NCBI GenBank assembly: GCA_013817245.1
Contig: JACDDA010000005.1
Span: forward strand, 124,001-188,000
Source: Gammaproteobacteria bacterium
Lineage (GTDB): Bacteria; Pseudomonadota; Gammaproteobacteria; HTCC5015
Length of the DNA: 64,000 nucleotides
Direction of reading: 5' to 3'
Both the position numbers and the translations under genes were made by a program. Below the pieces are notes generated by a model that was not told the origin of the DNA, ran no database searches, and saw nothing but the letters and a program-made list of their open reading frames with translations. Each line of letters starts with the position of its first letter. Within the stretch, counting starts at the first letter, position 1. Shown here piece by piece: positions 1 to 9,397 of this stretch.

Positions 1-894
1 ATTGAGACGCGCTAATTCGGTGACGGTTCGAAAGTAGTGCTGCATGAATTGTTCAACAGCCAGATTATTATTGTTGTCGCTATAGCCTAATTGATTGGCA
101 AGCTGACGTTGCATATCCATTAATAAACGATCTTCACGACGTTTGCTAAGACGGTGCAACAAAAAACGAATACGCCATAATAATTCACGACCTTGTAATA
201 GCGAATTCAGTTCTGTTTGAGTTAAAAAGCCTAAAGCAGTTAATGCTTGTAAAGAGTTGGCGTCAAAATAGCGTTTAGCTACCCACGCAATGGTTTGAAT
301 GTCGCGCAGACCACCCGGGCCTTCTTTGATATTGGGTTCGAGTTTGTAAGCGGTATCGCCGAATTTTTGATGGCGCTGTTGCTGTTCATTTAATTTAGCG
401 AAAAAAAATTCTTCTTTCGACCAAATATGACTTTCGCTCGTGGCCTGTTGCATGTTTTGGTAGAGCGTTTGATTGCCAATTAATAAACGCGACTCTAATA
501 AATTAGTTAACACCGTCACATCGCGTGAGGCTTCTTCGCTGCACTGTTGGGGCGTGCGCACACTGTGGCCAATGTCTAAACCTAAATTCCATAATTGAGT
601 AACATATTGTTCGATCGCGGTTTGCCAATTTATTAATTCATCGGGTTCTACCAAAATCGCAATATCAATATCAGAATGCGGATGTAATTCGCTGCGGCCG
701 TAACCACCGACTGCAATCAGTGCCAGTTTGTCGGTGTTGCCGATAATGCTGTGCCAGAGCGCAATTAATACCTCATCGAGCTGTTGTGCGCGCAGGTGGA
801 CTAATGCTTCGATAGGTTCGCCATTGCTGAGCGCCGTCGTTAATTGTTCGAGTTGCGCGTTTAATAGCGGTTGATATTCTTTGGCGGTCTTCAT
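1..894 (-). CDS. glnD: Bifunctional uridylyltransferase/uridylyl-removing enzyme GlnD, 5' part (partial)
   Basis: GlnD senses glutamine and adds or removes UMP on PII proteins, controlling nitrogen metabolism. Only the first 298 codons lie in the window; the frame runs open off base 1. The translation carries the nucleotidyltransferase signature GGYGRSELHPHSDIDI at about residues 82-97, with the two metal-binding Asp residues of the SDxD part, followed by a helical segment with KEGPGGLRD-like sequence (ending GGLRDIQTIAW) typical of the GlnD N-terminal half. The HD and ACT domains would lie outside. The ATG at 894 overlaps the map stop codon (ATGA), so the two are translationally coupled in a map-glnD unit, a common gammaproteobacterial order. 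Identity is firm; function of the missing part cannot be judged. Confidence 0.93.
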   Translation of the reverse strand, partial: MKTAKEYQPLLNAQLEQLTTALSNGEPIEALVHLRAQQLDEVLIALWHSIIGNTDKLALIAVGGYGRSELHPHSDIDIAILVEPDELINWQTAIEQYVTQLWNLGLDIGHSVRTPQQCSEEASRDVTVLTNLLESRLLIGNQTLYQNMQQATSESHIWSKEEFFFAKLNEQQQRHQKFGDTAYKLEPNIKEGPGGLRDIQTIAWVAKRYFDANSLQALTALGFLTQTELNSLLQGRELLWRIRFLLHRLSKRREDRLLMDMQRQLANQLGYSDNNNNLAVEQFMQHYFRTVTELARLN

Positions 895-1682
895 TGCAGA
901 TCGGTTTCTTCGCTGCGGCGAGTGAGGATTTCTGCGCCAGTTTCAGTCACTAAAATAGTATGTTCCCATTGCGCGGAAAGGCTGTGATCTTTAGTGACCA
1001 CCGTCCATTCATCTGCGAGCAATTTGATATGGCGTTTACCGGCATTCACCATCGGTTCAATGGTGAAGGTCATGCCAGCTTGCAAGGCGAGTCCCGTACC
1101 GGGTTTGCCGTAATGTAAAACCTGAGGCTCTTCGTGGAATATGCGGCCAATGCCGTGACCACAAAATTCTCGAACGATGGAAAAATGTTGCTGTTCTGCG
1201 TGCGTTTGAATGGCAAAACCAATATCACCTAAGGTTGCCCCCGGTTTGACTTGAGCAATTCCCAATAACAATGCTTCGCGCGTCACGCGAGCTAAACGTT
1301 CCGCTTGCACAGACGGTTTACCCACAAAAAACATTTTACTGGTGTCGCCATGAAAACCGTCTTTGATGACGGTGATGTCGATATTAATAATATCGCCGTT
1401 TTTCAACTGCTTAGGCCCGGGAATACCGTGACAAATTTGATGATTGACCGACGTGCAAATGGATTTTGGAAACGCTGGGCCGCCGCTAGCGTGGCGATAG
1501 TTTAAAGGTGCGGGAATAGCGTTTTGCACCTCCACTATATATTGGTGACAAATCCTATCCAATTCTTCCGTGCTAGTCCCGGCCTGCACATAGGGGCCGA
1601 TCATTTCTAAGACTTCACCCGCCAGACGGCCAGCAACCCGCATTTTTTCTATATCGTCGGCATTTTTGATGGTAATGGTCAT
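891..1682 (-). CDS. map: Methionine aminopeptidase type I
   Basis: Removes the initiator methionine from nascent proteins in the cytosol. The five metal ligands are visible: Asp in NIDITVIKDG, Asp in HGDTSKM, His in CGHGIGR, Glu in TIEPM and Glu in WEHTI. I place the start at the ATG whose product begins MTITIKNADDIEKMRVAG, because this aligns end to end with E. coli MAP; an ATG 15 bases upstream (1697) or a TTG (1712) are alternatives and none has a clear Shine-Dalgarno. About 263 aa. A short insertion (around HASGGPA) lies between the LNY and FPKSICTS segments and is absent from E. coli MAP. It is followed by glnD with an ATGA overlap and diverges from rpsB, again the standard order. Confidence 0.96.
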   Translation of the reverse strand: MTITIKNADDIEKMRVAGRLAGEVLEMIGPYVQAGTSTEELDRICHQYIVEVQNAIPAPLNYRHASGGPAFPKSICTSVNHQICHGIPGPKQLKNGDIINIDITVIKDGFHGDTSKMFFVGKPSVQAERLARVTREALLLGIAQVKPGATLGDIGFAIQTHAEQQHFSIVREFCGHGIGRIFHEEPQVLHYGKPGTGLALQAGMTFTIEPMVNAGKRHIKLLADEWTVVTKDHSLSAQWEHTILVTETGAEILTRRSEETDLQ

Positions 1683-1811
1683 AAGCAGGGTCGTCATTTC
1701 AGGAAGGGGCAAAAAAACAGGCAGGCACTATACCAGAAATGTTTTTAATCCGACTCTCTGCCGATTCGGCCGACAAAGACAGGTTGACCTAGCGTCTGCA
1801 TGGCGGTGCGG

Positions 1812-1847
1812 TGGCGGAGGTTGGGCAGATGTGATATAAAGCGCGCC
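1812..1847 (+). promoter_or_regulatory. Extended -10 promoter for rpsB-tsf
   Basis: The sequence TGATATAAA (1832-1840) is an extended -10 element (TG, one base, TATAAA), followed by the GC-rich stretch GCGCGCCGC. A weak -35 (TGGCGG, 1812-1817) lies 17 bases upstream. The GC-rich discriminator is a hallmark of stringently controlled ribosomal protein promoters (established for E. coli). Transcription would start near 1847, giving a leader of about 177 nt. Predicted from sequence only. Confidence 0.6.
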
Positions 1848-2023
1848 GCTAAGACCGGTTTTACGCTGTTGAGCAGGCCACTTAGCAAATTCGCACGCGC
1901 ATCGACACAGTTAATCGGGTGCTTGTTGGCCGTAAAGCCAGTGAGTGATTAGTTGGGATGTGCGGAGGCCTAACCCATGGGACATTACACATTAATATGT
2001 CTCAGTAGCAGGAGTAAATCGCA
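1847..2023 (+). promoter_or_regulatory. Structured rpsB leader (candidate S2 autoregulatory region)
   Basis: This gene-free leader between the putative promoter and rpsB contains several potential hairpins: TGGC/GCCA near 1927-1940, TTGGG/CCTAA (1953-1957 with 1969-1973) and GACAT/ATGTC (1981-1985 with 1997-2001). The last is just upstream of the Shine-Dalgarno AGGAG (2010-2014). Long conserved rpsB leaders that mediate repression by S2 are known in gammaproteobacteria. That this one does so is inference from position and structure. The stretch 1698-1811 holds nothing else I can recognise. Confidence 0.45.
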
Positions 2024-2902
2024 ATGGCAAATGTCAGTATGCGCGAAATGTTAGAAGCGGGCGTCCATTTTGGTCACCAAACCCGTTATTGGAATCCAAA
2101 GATGGGTCCTTATATCTTCGGGGCTCGTAACAAAATCCACATCATCAATCTTGAAAAAACCGTTCCTTTATTTAGCGACGCGCTGAATTTTATTTCGCGT
2201 ATGGCAGCTAAAAATGGCACTGTTTTATTCGTCGGCACGAAGCGCGCCGCGCGCGATGCCGTTAAAGAACATGCTGAACGTTGTGGCATGCCTTACGTTA
2301 ATCATCGTTGGTTAGGTGGCATGTTGACTAACTTCAACACTATTCGCCAATCAATTAAGCGTTTGAAAGAATTAGAAGTCATGTTTGAAGATGGTTCTAT
2401 TGACCGCGTGAATAAAAAAGAAGGTTTAGTAATGCGCCGCGAAGCGGAAAAACTTGAGCGCAGCTTAGGTGGCATTAAAAATATGGAACGTCTGCCCGAC
2501 GTCCTGTTCATTATTGACGTGGGTTTTGAAAAAATTGCAGTACGTGAAGCAACTACCTTAGGTATTCCAGTCGTAGCGATTGTTGATACTAACAACTCTG
2601 TTGAAGGTGTTGATTATGTTATTCCGGGTAATGACGACGCCATTCGTGCTATTCAGTTATACAGCACCGCAATTGCCGATGGTGTATTAGACGGTCGTAG
2701 CAGCGCACAATTACCGGCAAAACGTGTAGTCGTTGAAGCCGCTGAAGCGAAGCCGCGCAACCACGCACCGAAAAAGAAAGCACCTGCTAAACAAGCCACA
2801 GTGAAAAAGAAAGTCACGGGCCGTAAAGCGGGTGAAGATGCAGAGACTGTAAGCGATGACGCGGCGGAAGCCCCAATAAGCGCAACAGATTCACAGGTTT
2901 GA
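2024..2902 (+). CDS. rpsB: 30S ribosomal protein S2
   Basis: S2 is assembled late into the small subunit and binds S1. The protein begins [27 protein letters not shown], cut here to its signature parts [20 protein letters not shown], and holds the second S2 signature around PDVLFIIDV and [11 protein letters not shown]. At 292 aa it is about 50 residues longer than E. coli S2 (241 aa). The excess is a C-terminal tail from about residue 235, first rich in Lys, Ala and Pro, then acidic ([13 protein letters not shown]). A good AGGAG sits nine bases before the ATG. tsf follows after 16 bases, giving the usual rpsB-tsf operon. Confidence 0.98.
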   Translation: MANVSMREMLEAGVHFGHQTRYWNPKMGPYIFGARNKIHIINLEKTVPLFSDALNFISRMAAKNGTVLFVGTKRAARDAVKEHAERCGMPYVNHRWLGGMLTNFNTIRQSIKRLKELEVMFEDGSIDRVNKKEGLVMRREAEKLERSLGGIKNMERLPDVLFIIDVGFEKIAVREATTLGIPVVAIVDTNNSVEGVDYVIPGNDDAIRAIQLYSTAIADGVLDGRSSAQLPAKRVVVEAAEAKPRNHAPKKKAPAKQATVKKKVTGRKAGEDAETVSDDAAEAPISATDSQV

Positions 2903-2918
2903 TTAACGAGGTAATGTG

Positions 2919-3797
2919 ATGCAAATTTCAGCCACAATGGTGAAAGAACTGCGCGAACGCACTGGCGCAGGCATGATGGAATGCAAAAAAGCGTTGACCG
3001 AAAACAATGGCGATATGGAAGTAGCGATTGAATGGATGCGCAAACAAGGTATGGCTAAAGCCGATAAAAAAGCAGGTCGTATTGCAGCCGAAGGTATTAT
3101 TGCTACTGCGATGGATGCTTCTGGTAAAACAGCAGTATTAGTTGAAGTGAATTGTGAAACTGACTTTGTTGGTAAAGGTGATGATTTCATCGCGTTTGCA
3201 AATAAAGTAGCACAATTGATTTGCAGTAAAAAGCCGGCGGATTTAGATGCGTTATTAGCGTTAACCTTAGATGGCGCCACGATTGAAGATGTACGTCGTG
3301 CACTGATTGCTAAGATTGGTGAGAATATCCAAGTGCGACGTTTTGTTTGTTTACAAAGCCAAGGCACTTTGATTGGTCAATATTCACACGGCGGCCGCAT
3401 CGGTGTATTAGTGGACTTAAAAGGTGGCGATCAAGGTTTAGCTAAAGACTTAGCCATGCATGTTGCAGCGAGTCGTCCTGTTTGTGTATCTGAAACCGGT
3501 GTGCCGAAAGAAGCATTGGATAAAGAACGTGAAATTTTAATCGCGCAAGCACAAGACAGTGGCAAAGCTCACGACATTATTGAAAAAATGGTCGAAGGTC
3601 GTTTGAAAAAATATCTTGCTGAAATTACGTTAGTGGGTCAGCCGTTTGTTAAAGATCCTGATCAAATTGTCAGCAAGTTATTAAAAACGGCGAATGCAGA
3701 AGTATTATCGTTCTATCGTTTAGAAGTAGGCGAAGGTATCGAAAAGCAAGAAGATAACTTTGTGCAAGAAGTCATGGCACAGGTTAAAGCCAGTTAA
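2919..3797 (+). CDS. tsf: Translation elongation factor Ts
   Basis: EF-Ts is the guanine nucleotide exchange factor of EF-Tu. The N-terminal UBA-like region ([19 protein letters not shown]) is nearly identical to the family consensus, and the core contains the conserved [17 protein letters not shown] segment. 292 aa from the ATG at 2919, close to the usual length. A GTG three bases upstream (2916) is possible, but GAGG (2908-2911) is better spaced for the ATG. Second gene of the rpsB operon; a strong hairpin follows the stop. Confidence 0.98.
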   Translation: MQISATMVKELRERTGAGMMECKKALTENNGDMEVAIEWMRKQGMAKADKKAGRIAAEGIIATAMDASGKTAVLVEVNCETDFVGKGDDFIAFANKVAQLICSKKPADLDALLALTLDGATIEDVRRALIAKIGENIQVRRFVCLQSQGTLIGQYSHGGRIGVLVDLKGGDQGLAKDLAMHVAASRPVCVSETGVPKEALDKEREILIAQAQDSGKAHDIIEKMVEGRLKKYLAEITLVGQPFVKDPDQIVSKLLKTANAEVLSFYRLEVGEGIEKQEDNFVQEVMAQVKAS

Positions 3798-3816
3798 CCT
3801 GCTGGCGATACTCAAC

Positions 3817-3842
3817 AAGACGCGGCATTTATGCCGCGTCTT
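3817..3842 (+). terminator. Hairpin terminator or attenuator after tsf
   Basis: A perfect 12-bp inverted repeat, AAGACGCGGCAT / ATGCCGCGTCTT, with a 2-base loop. The following sequence (TGTATCTG) lacks a long T run, so it may terminate only partly and let some transcripts continue into pyrH. Confidence 0.65.
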
Positions 3843-3892
3843 TGTATCTGAGTTTGGTTTTTTGCGACAACACAGCCGTCGGAGTAGCACGA

Positions 3893-4615
3893 ATGACAAA
3901 TAAAAAATTGGCGTATCCGCGCATCCTTCTTAAACTTAGCGGCGAAGCCTTGATGGGTGAATACAGCTACGGTATTGATCCGAAAGTGATTGGTCGTATT
4001 GCATTAGATATTCGTCAACTGATTGAAGATGGTGTGCAAGTGGCCGTGGTGATTGGCGGTGGTAATATTTTTCGCGGCGCAGGTTTAGCCGAAGCCGGTA
4101 TGGATCGCGTGACGGGCGATCATATGGGTATGTTGGCTACCGTCATTAACAGTTTGGCGTTACAAGATGCTTTAGAACGCGTCGACATTTATTGTCGTGT
4201 TATGTCAGCGATTAAAATCAATCAAGTGTGCGAAGACTATATTCGCCGTCGTGCCATTCGGCATTTAGAAAAAGGTCGCGTGGTAGTATTTGCGGCCGGC
4301 ACGGGCAATCCCTTTTTTACGACTGACTCGGCTGCAAGTTTGCGCGCAGTAGAAATCACCGCTGACTTAATGTTGAAAGCCACTAAAGTGGATGGCGTGT
4401 ACGATTCTGATCCAATGAAAAATCCGAATGCTAAGCGTTATTCACGTTTAACGTATGATGAAGCTTTGAATGCGAAACTCGGTGTAATGGATGCGACTGC
4501 GGTGGTAATGTGTCGCGACTATCGCATGCCTATTCGGGTGTTTAATATGGGCCGCCCCGGTGATTTATTGCGCGTAGTGCGCGGTGAAGACGTGGGTACG
4601 CTGGTAAGTGATTAG
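3893..4615 (+). CDS. pyrH: Uridylate kinase (UMP kinase)
   Basis: Phosphorylates UMP to UDP in the cytosol using ATP; hexameric, of the amino acid kinase fold and unlike eukaryotic UMP kinases. Conserved segments seen: [11 protein letters not shown] at the N terminus, [23 protein letters not shown] and [15 protein letters not shown]. The start is the ATG at 3893, with GGAG at 3881-3884; an upstream TTG extension (3842) has no family support. 240 aa, the usual size. It sits between tsf and frr as in most gammaproteobacteria and leads the next translation unit. Confidence 0.98.
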   Translation: MTNKKLAYPRILLKLSGEALMGEYSYGIDPKVIGRIALDIRQLIEDGVQVAVVIGGGNIFRGAGLAEAGMDRVTGDHMGMLATVINSLALQDALERVDIYCRVMSAIKINQVCEDYIRRRAIRHLEKGRVVVFAAGTGNPFFTTDSAASLRAVEITADLMLKATKVDGVYDSDPMKNPNAKRYSRLTYDEALNAKLGVMDATAVVMCRDYRMPIRVFNMGRPGDLLRVVRGEDVGTLVSD

Positions 4616-4638
4616 TTATTATTGTAGAGGTATATTTT

Positions 4639-5196
4639 GTGATTGCAGATCTTAAAAAAAATGCTGAACAAAGAATGCGCAAAAGTGTAGAAGCATTAGC
4701 GCAAGAATTATCCCGTTTGCGTACGGGTCGTGCGCATCCCAGTTTATTAGAACCTATTGAAGTTGATTATTACGGCAACAAAACGCCGTTAAAACAAGTT
4801 GCTAATGTTACCGTTGAAGATGCGCGGACTTTATTAGTAACGCCGTGGGATAAATCCATGATCGGCGCAATTGAAAAAGCAATTTTGGTAGCTGACTTAG
4901 GTTTGAATCCGGTTACAGCGGGTCTGGTTATGCGTATTCCGATGCCACCATTAACGGAATCACGCCGTAAAGAAATGGTGAAGATGGTGAAGCATGAAGG
5001 TGAAAATGCCAAAGTCGCTATTCGTAATATTCGTCGTGATGCTAACAATGATTTAAAAGAAGCATTAAAAGCTAAATCAATCACTGAAGACGATGATCGC
5101 CGTGGTCAAGATGATATTCAAAAACTGACGGATAAACTCATCGGTGAAGTTGATGCGGTGTTAGCGAAAAAAGAACAAGAGCTCATGGAAGTTTAA
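4639..5196 (+). CDS. frr: Ribosome recycling factor
   Basis: RRF splits post-termination ribosomes together with EF-G. The 185-aa product matches E. coli RRF over its whole length, with [29 protein letters not shown] and the C-terminal [18 protein letters not shown] block. It starts at a GTG, supported by GAGG at 4627-4630 with 8-base spacing and by alignment of MIADLKK to MISDIRK of E. coli. Follows pyrH by 23 bases and precedes uppS by 20. Confidence 0.98.
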   Translation: MIADLKKNAEQRMRKSVEALAQELSRLRTGRAHPSLLEPIEVDYYGNKTPLKQVANVTVEDARTLLVTPWDKSMIGAIEKAILVADLGLNPVTAGLVMRIPMPPLTESRRKEMVKMVKHEGENAKVAIRNIRRDANNDLKEALKAKSITEDDDRRGQDDIQKLTDKLIGEVDAVLAKKEQELMEV

Positions 5197-5216
5197 GAGC
5201 GATTGCGGCCGCATCA

Positions 5217-5978
5217 ATGACAGGCGATACCGATCATTCTGTAATAGCTTCTCCCCGACATGTTGCAATCATCATGGACGGTAATGGACGCTGGGCTAAG
5301 CGCAAAGGTTTGCCGCGTAATGCGGGCCATAAATATGGTGTTGATGCTGTTAAACACGTGATGCAAGCGTGTGGCAAACATCAAGTCGAATATCTCACCT
5401 TATTTGCTTTCAGCAGTGAAAACTGGCGCCGACCTATAACGGAAGTCACGTTATTGATGGAGTTATTTTTAGTGACTTTGTCGCGTGAACTCAAAGGCCT
5501 GCAAGAAAATAATGTATGCATACGCTTTATTGGTGATTGCGCCGCATTTGACGCCAAGTTACAAAAACAAATGCAAGATGCAAGTCTCTCCACCCAAAAC
5601 AATACCGGTTTAAAACTTAATATCGCCGTTAACTACGGCGGTCGTTGGGATATTACACAAGCGGTGCAAACCGTTATTAAGCAAGTGCAAGCCGGTAAAT
5701 TATCCATTGATGAAATATCGGAACAAACACTCGCGTCTTACATGAGTTTGGCCGATCAACCAGAACCGGATTTATTGATTCGTACCAGTGGCGAATCACG
5801 AACCAGTAATTTTCTTATTTGGCAATGCGCGTATACAGAGATTTATTTTACGGATACTTTGTGGCCAGACTTTGATGAAGCCGCATTTAGTACTGCGTTG
5901 CAATGGTATGCGCAACGGGAACGACGCTTTGGTAAAACCTCCGAACAGTTACAACCAGAACAGGTAAAACATGCTTAA
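5217..5978 (+). CDS. uppS: Di-trans,poly-cis-undecaprenyl diphosphate synthase
   Basis: Condenses isopentenyl diphosphate onto farnesyl diphosphate to make the C55 carrier for peptidoglycan and O-antigen. Visible motifs are HVAIIMDGNGRWAK with the catalytic Asp, LFAFSSENWRRP, NYGGRWDI and the C-terminal RTSGESRTSNFLIWQ block (RTGGE in E. coli, here RTSGE as in many relatives). 253 aa. Its 3' end overlaps cdsA by 8 bases. The ribosome binding site is weak, so expression may depend on coupling with frr. Confidence 0.97.
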   Translation: MTGDTDHSVIASPRHVAIIMDGNGRWAKRKGLPRNAGHKYGVDAVKHVMQACGKHQVEYLTLFAFSSENWRRPITEVTLLMELFLVTLSRELKGLQENNVCIRFIGDCAAFDAKLQKQMQDASLSTQNNTGLKLNIAVNYGGRWDITQAVQTVIKQVQAGKLSIDEISEQTLASYMSLADQPEPDLLIRTSGESRTSNFLIWQCAYTEIYFTDTLWPDFDEAAFSTALQWYAQRERRFGKTSEQLQPEQVKHA

Positions 5979-6807
5979 GCAACGTGTGATTACCGGATTA
6001 ATTTTGGCTGCCTTATTTCTCGGTGTGATTTTTGGTTTATATACTGCGCAAGTACGCTGGGTGTTTGCGTTGGTAGTCGTGTTAGGTGCTTATGAATGGG
6101 CGCGTTTAGCAGGATTTTCGCGCAGACCTATTCGAATTGCTTATAGCGTTCTTATGTTTATTTGTATGTACTTTAGTTATTCGGTTTTTGTACCTGCATA
6201 TGGTTTGCAACCTATTTTTATTATTGCCAGTATGTTTTGGCTATTCGCGCTGATTTGGATCGTCACGTATCAAACTCAAGTTAGGGTTATTAGATTAAAT
6301 GCTGTATTTAAACTGCTAATGGGTTTGTTCGTATTAATTCCTGCTTGGTTTGCTTTAGTGTTTTTGCATAGTCAGTCTTTAAATAATGAAGCCCGGGGCG
6401 TTTTATTATTTATTATTTTGCTGGCGGTAGCGTTGGCGGATGTTGGCGCTTATTTCGCGGGCCGCGCATTTGGTAAACATAAATTAGCCAGTAAAGTCAG
6501 TCCAGGCAAAACCTGGGAAGGTTTGTTGGGTGGCGTCTTAACATCCATTATTGTTTTGCTAATAGCCGCTTATAGTTTGCAATTAAACTCAAGATTGTTA
6601 ATTTTATTTGTAATCAGCGGTGCGGTCGCCACGCTTATTTCCATTCCTGGAGATTTATTAGAAAGTTTATTAAAGCGTGAAGCAGGTGTTAAAGATAGCG
6701 GCACTTTATTGCCAGGTCATGGCGGTATTTTGGATCGCATTGATAGCATCACGGCCGCAGCGCCGGTGTTTGCATGTTTGTATTGTCTATGGGCGCCTTT
6801 AATATGA
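5971..6807 (+). CDS. cdsA: Phosphatidate cytidylyltransferase (CDP-diacylglycerol synthase)
   Basis: Integral inner-membrane enzyme making CDP-diacylglycerol from phosphatidate and CTP, the branch point for all phospholipids. The 278-aa protein is strongly hydrophobic with about 7-8 membrane spans. It carries the CDS signature near the C terminus: the SPGKTWEG segment and [13 protein letters not shown] ... [12 protein letters not shown] with its acidic metal-binding residues. It overlaps uppS by 8 bases upstream and dxr by ATGA downstream. Confidence 0.97.
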   Translation: MLKQRVITGLILAALFLGVIFGLYTAQVRWVFALVVVLGAYEWARLAGFSRRPIRIAYSVLMFICMYFSYSVFVPAYGLQPIFIIASMFWLFALIWIVTYQTQVRVIRLNAVFKLLMGLFVLIPAWFALVFLHSQSLNNEARGVLLFIILLAVALADVGAYFAGRAFGKHKLASKVSPGKTWEGLLGGVLTSIIVLLIAAYSLQLNSRLLILFVISGAVATLISIPGDLLESLLKREAGVKDSGTLLPGHGGILDRIDSITAAAPVFACLYCLWAPLI

Positions 6808-8021
6808 AAGATGCCTCGTCAAAACGGCGCGTTACGATTTTAGGTTCCACCGGTACCATCGGCGCAAATACTTTAGATGTTTTAGCACAGCATCCAGACA
6901 AATTTATAGTTCATGCTTTAACCGCGCATAAAGACGTCGAAAAATTATTCGCGCAATGTCAGCGTTATCAACCTCGTTATGCGGTGATGGTTGATGTCGT
7001 CGCTGCCGAAAAACTCAGCACTTTATTGCAAACGGCGAATTTGCCAAATATTCAAGTGTTAGCGGGCGCACAAGGTTTAATTGACGTAGCAGCAGACGCG
7101 CAAACTGATGATGTGATGGCCGCCATTGTCGGGGCAGCGGGTTTATTGCCGACCTTAGCCGCAGCCAATGCCGGTAAGAAAATTTTATTGGCGAATAAAG
7201 AAGCCTTGGTGATGTCGGGTGCGTTATTTATGCAAGCCGTGCAAAAACATGGCGCGACTTTATTGCCGATTGATTCAGAGCATAATGCTATTTTTCAATG
7301 TTTGCCGATTAATGATAGCCGTTCCTTAATAGAGCGGGGCGTGCAACGAATTTGGTTAACCGCATCGGGTGGTCCGTTTCGTGAAACGCCGATAGAACAA
7401 TTGGCAAACGTTACGCCTGAGCAAGCGTGTAAACATCCTAATTGGCGGATGGGACAAAAAATTTCCGTTGATTCAGCAACGATGATGAATAAAGGTTTGG
7501 AATTAATCGAAGCTTGTTGGTTGTTTGATATTGCGCCGGATTTTGTGGAAGTCGTGATTCATCCGCAAAGCATTGTGCATTCTTTGGTTTCTTATAGTGA
7601 TGGTTCGGTGTTGGCGCAAATGGGTAATCCCGATATGCGCACGCCGATTGCGCATGCATTGGCTTGGCCGGAACGAATGCGCGTAAGCGTTGAACCTCTT
7701 GATCTTTTTAAGGTCGCAGTATTGGATTTTAAGCGTCCGGATATTACACGTTTCCCGTGCTTACAATTAGCAACAGACGCCGCTAAACAAGGTGGTACGG
7801 CCAGCACAATTTTAAATGCAGCGAATGAAATCGCGGTGGAAGCTTTTTTGAATAAACAGATTCGTTATACAGACATCGCCACTATTGTTGATAGCGTATT
7901 AAATAAGCTGCCGAGCCAAATAGTAAGCGATATTCCGACGGTATTAGCCGTTGATGAAGAAGCTCGTGCATTTGCACGGCAAATGATTAAACCCTCTTTC
8001 ACACAGGTGTGCGCATCGTAA
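6804..8021 (+). CDS. dxr: 1-deoxy-D-xylulose 5-phosphate reductoisomerase
   Basis: Converts DXP to methylerythritol phosphate with NADPH, the committed step of the MEP isoprenoid pathway; ispD and ispF lie in the same window. The NADPH-binding ILGSTGTIG loop is at the N terminus, [12 protein letters not shown] in the middle, and the substrate/metal region [14 protein letters not shown] and [17 protein letters not shown] follows. I start it at the ATG (6804) that overlaps the cdsA stop as ATGA, which fits the family N terminus; an upstream extension to 6774 has no support. 405 aa, the usual length. Confidence 0.97.
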   Translation: MKDASSKRRVTILGSTGTIGANTLDVLAQHPDKFIVHALTAHKDVEKLFAQCQRYQPRYAVMVDVVAAEKLSTLLQTANLPNIQVLAGAQGLIDVAADAQTDDVMAAIVGAAGLLPTLAAANAGKKILLANKEALVMSGALFMQAVQKHGATLLPIDSEHNAIFQCLPINDSRSLIERGVQRIWLTASGGPFRETPIEQLANVTPEQACKHPNWRMGQKISVDSATMMNKGLELIEACWLFDIAPDFVEVVIHPQSIVHSLVSYSDGSVLAQMGNPDMRTPIAHALAWPERMRVSVEPLDLFKVAVLDFKRPDITRFPCLQLATDAAKQGGTASTILNAANEIAVEAFLNKQIRYTDIATIVDSVLNKLPSQIVSDIPTVLAVDEEARAFARQMIKPSFTQVCAS

Positions 8022-9397
8022 TGGGTATTGTCATCACTATATTATGGTTTTTATTGGCTATTAGCATTTTAGTAGTCGTGCACGAGTTTGGACATTTTTG
8101 GGTTGCGCGTAGTTTAGGCGTGAAAGTGCTGCGTTTTGCAATTGGTTTTGGTAAACCTTTGTATCGTTGGCAACCGCAGGGCAGTGAAACCGAATACGTG
8201 ATTGCAGCGTTGCCTTTAGGTGGTTATGTGCGCATGTTAGGCGAAGGCGCGGCTAACGATGACAGTGCAGAGCCAATACCCGCAGAAGAAAAGCATCGTG
8301 CGTTTAATCATAAACCATTATGGGTGCGCAGCTTAATTGTTTTAGCTGGCCCCGTGTTTAGTTTAACGCTAGCGATTCCTTTATTCGTTGTTATGTTTAT
8401 GCTCGGTACCGATACCTTAAGACCAATTGTCGGAGACGTTATTGTTGATTCGCCTGCTGCCAGAGCAGGGTTTATAACGGGTGATGAAATCATTGCAATC
8501 AATGATAAAACCACACCTAGTTGGCCCGATATTAATATGGCGATCTTAGAAGAAAATTTAGACAGTGATCAATTAAACATACAAGTTAAAACGGCTCAAG
8601 GTGAGTTAATAACGCATCATCTAACGATTACTGATAATTTATTAGCACAAGAAGATATTGACGTACTCAAAATACTCGGCATTAAAGTACGCGTGCCACC
8701 TGTACCCGCAGTATTAGAAGAAGTTCCTCAAGATCAACCGGCGCATAAGGCAGGATTGCAAGCAGGTGATCGTTTGTTATTGGTTGATGATGTTGCCATC
8801 AAAGATTGGCAAGATTGGCAGCGTTATGTGGCGGAGCGACCGAATCAAACGGTTGTCGTGACGTATGAACGAAATGGCGTACAACAAATTACTAAATTAC
8901 ATTTAGGCCAACATCCAGAACAAAAAGATAAAGGTTATTCCGGTACTCGGCCGGCGATGCCTAAAGATTACGATAATGCTTTTACGCTAGTGCAGTATGG
9001 TTTCGGAGAATCTGCGCTTAAAAGTGTGCAGCGCACGTACGATTATAGTTTGCTAACGTTGCGCATGATGGGTCGTTTAGTCACGGGACAAGCGTCCATT
9101 AAACATATTAGTGGGCCAGTGAGTATTGCCGATTACGCTGGGCAATCTGCAAAAATGGGTTTGGTATATTTTTTAAACTTTCTTGCAGTAGTGACGATTG
9201 GTTTAGGTGTATTAAATTTGTTACCGATCCCTGTGTTAGACGGTGGTCATTTATTACTTTATGCGATTGAAGCAGTGAAAGGTTCACCCGTTCCGGAGAA
9301 AGTTTTAATCGTTGGTCAAAACATCGGTGTTTTTTTGTTGGCGATTCTGATGATCGTCGCGTTACATAATGATATTACTCGGTTATTTTTTAAATGA
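8021..9397 (+). CDS. rseP: Site-2 zinc metalloprotease RseP
   Basis: Intramembrane protease that cuts anti-sigma factor RseA and remnant signal peptides in the inner membrane. The zinc site HEFGH lies in the first membrane span and the second ligand region [12 protein letters not shown] near the C terminus; two PDZ domains in tandem sit in the periplasmic middle part (around residues 125-200 and 220-300). The ATG at 8021 overlaps the dxr stop (TAATG); a GTG at 8009 is an alternative. About 458 aa. The next gene, bamA, overlaps by ATGA, so membrane stress control and outer-membrane assembly are co-translated. Confidence 0.97.
   Translation: MGIVITILWFLLAISILVVVHEFGHFWVARSLGVKVLRFAIGFGKPLYRWQPQGSETEYVIAALPLGGYVRMLGEGAANDDSAEPIPAEEKHRAFNHKPLWVRSLIVLAGPVFSLTLAIPLFVVMFMLGTDTLRPIVGDVIVDSPAARAGFITGDEIIAINDKTTPSWPDINMAILEENLDSDQLNIQVKTAQGELITHHLTITDNLLAQEDIDVLKILGIKVRVPPVPAVLEEVPQDQPAHKAGLQAGDRLLLVDDVAIKDWQDWQRYVAERPNQTVVVTYERNGVQQITKLHLGQHPEQKDKGYSGTRPAMPKDYDNAFTLVQYGFGESALKSVQRTYDYSLLTLRMMGRLVTGQASIKHISGPVSIADYAGQSAKMGLVYFLNFLAVVTIGLGVLNLLPIPVLDGGHLLLYAIEAVKGSPVPEKVLIVGQNIGVFLLAILMIVALHNDITRLFFK

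Noticed and set aside
2903-3367. 154-codon minus-strand ORF over tsf
   Set aside because: Antisense to conserved tsf sequence; composition is that of a shadow frame.
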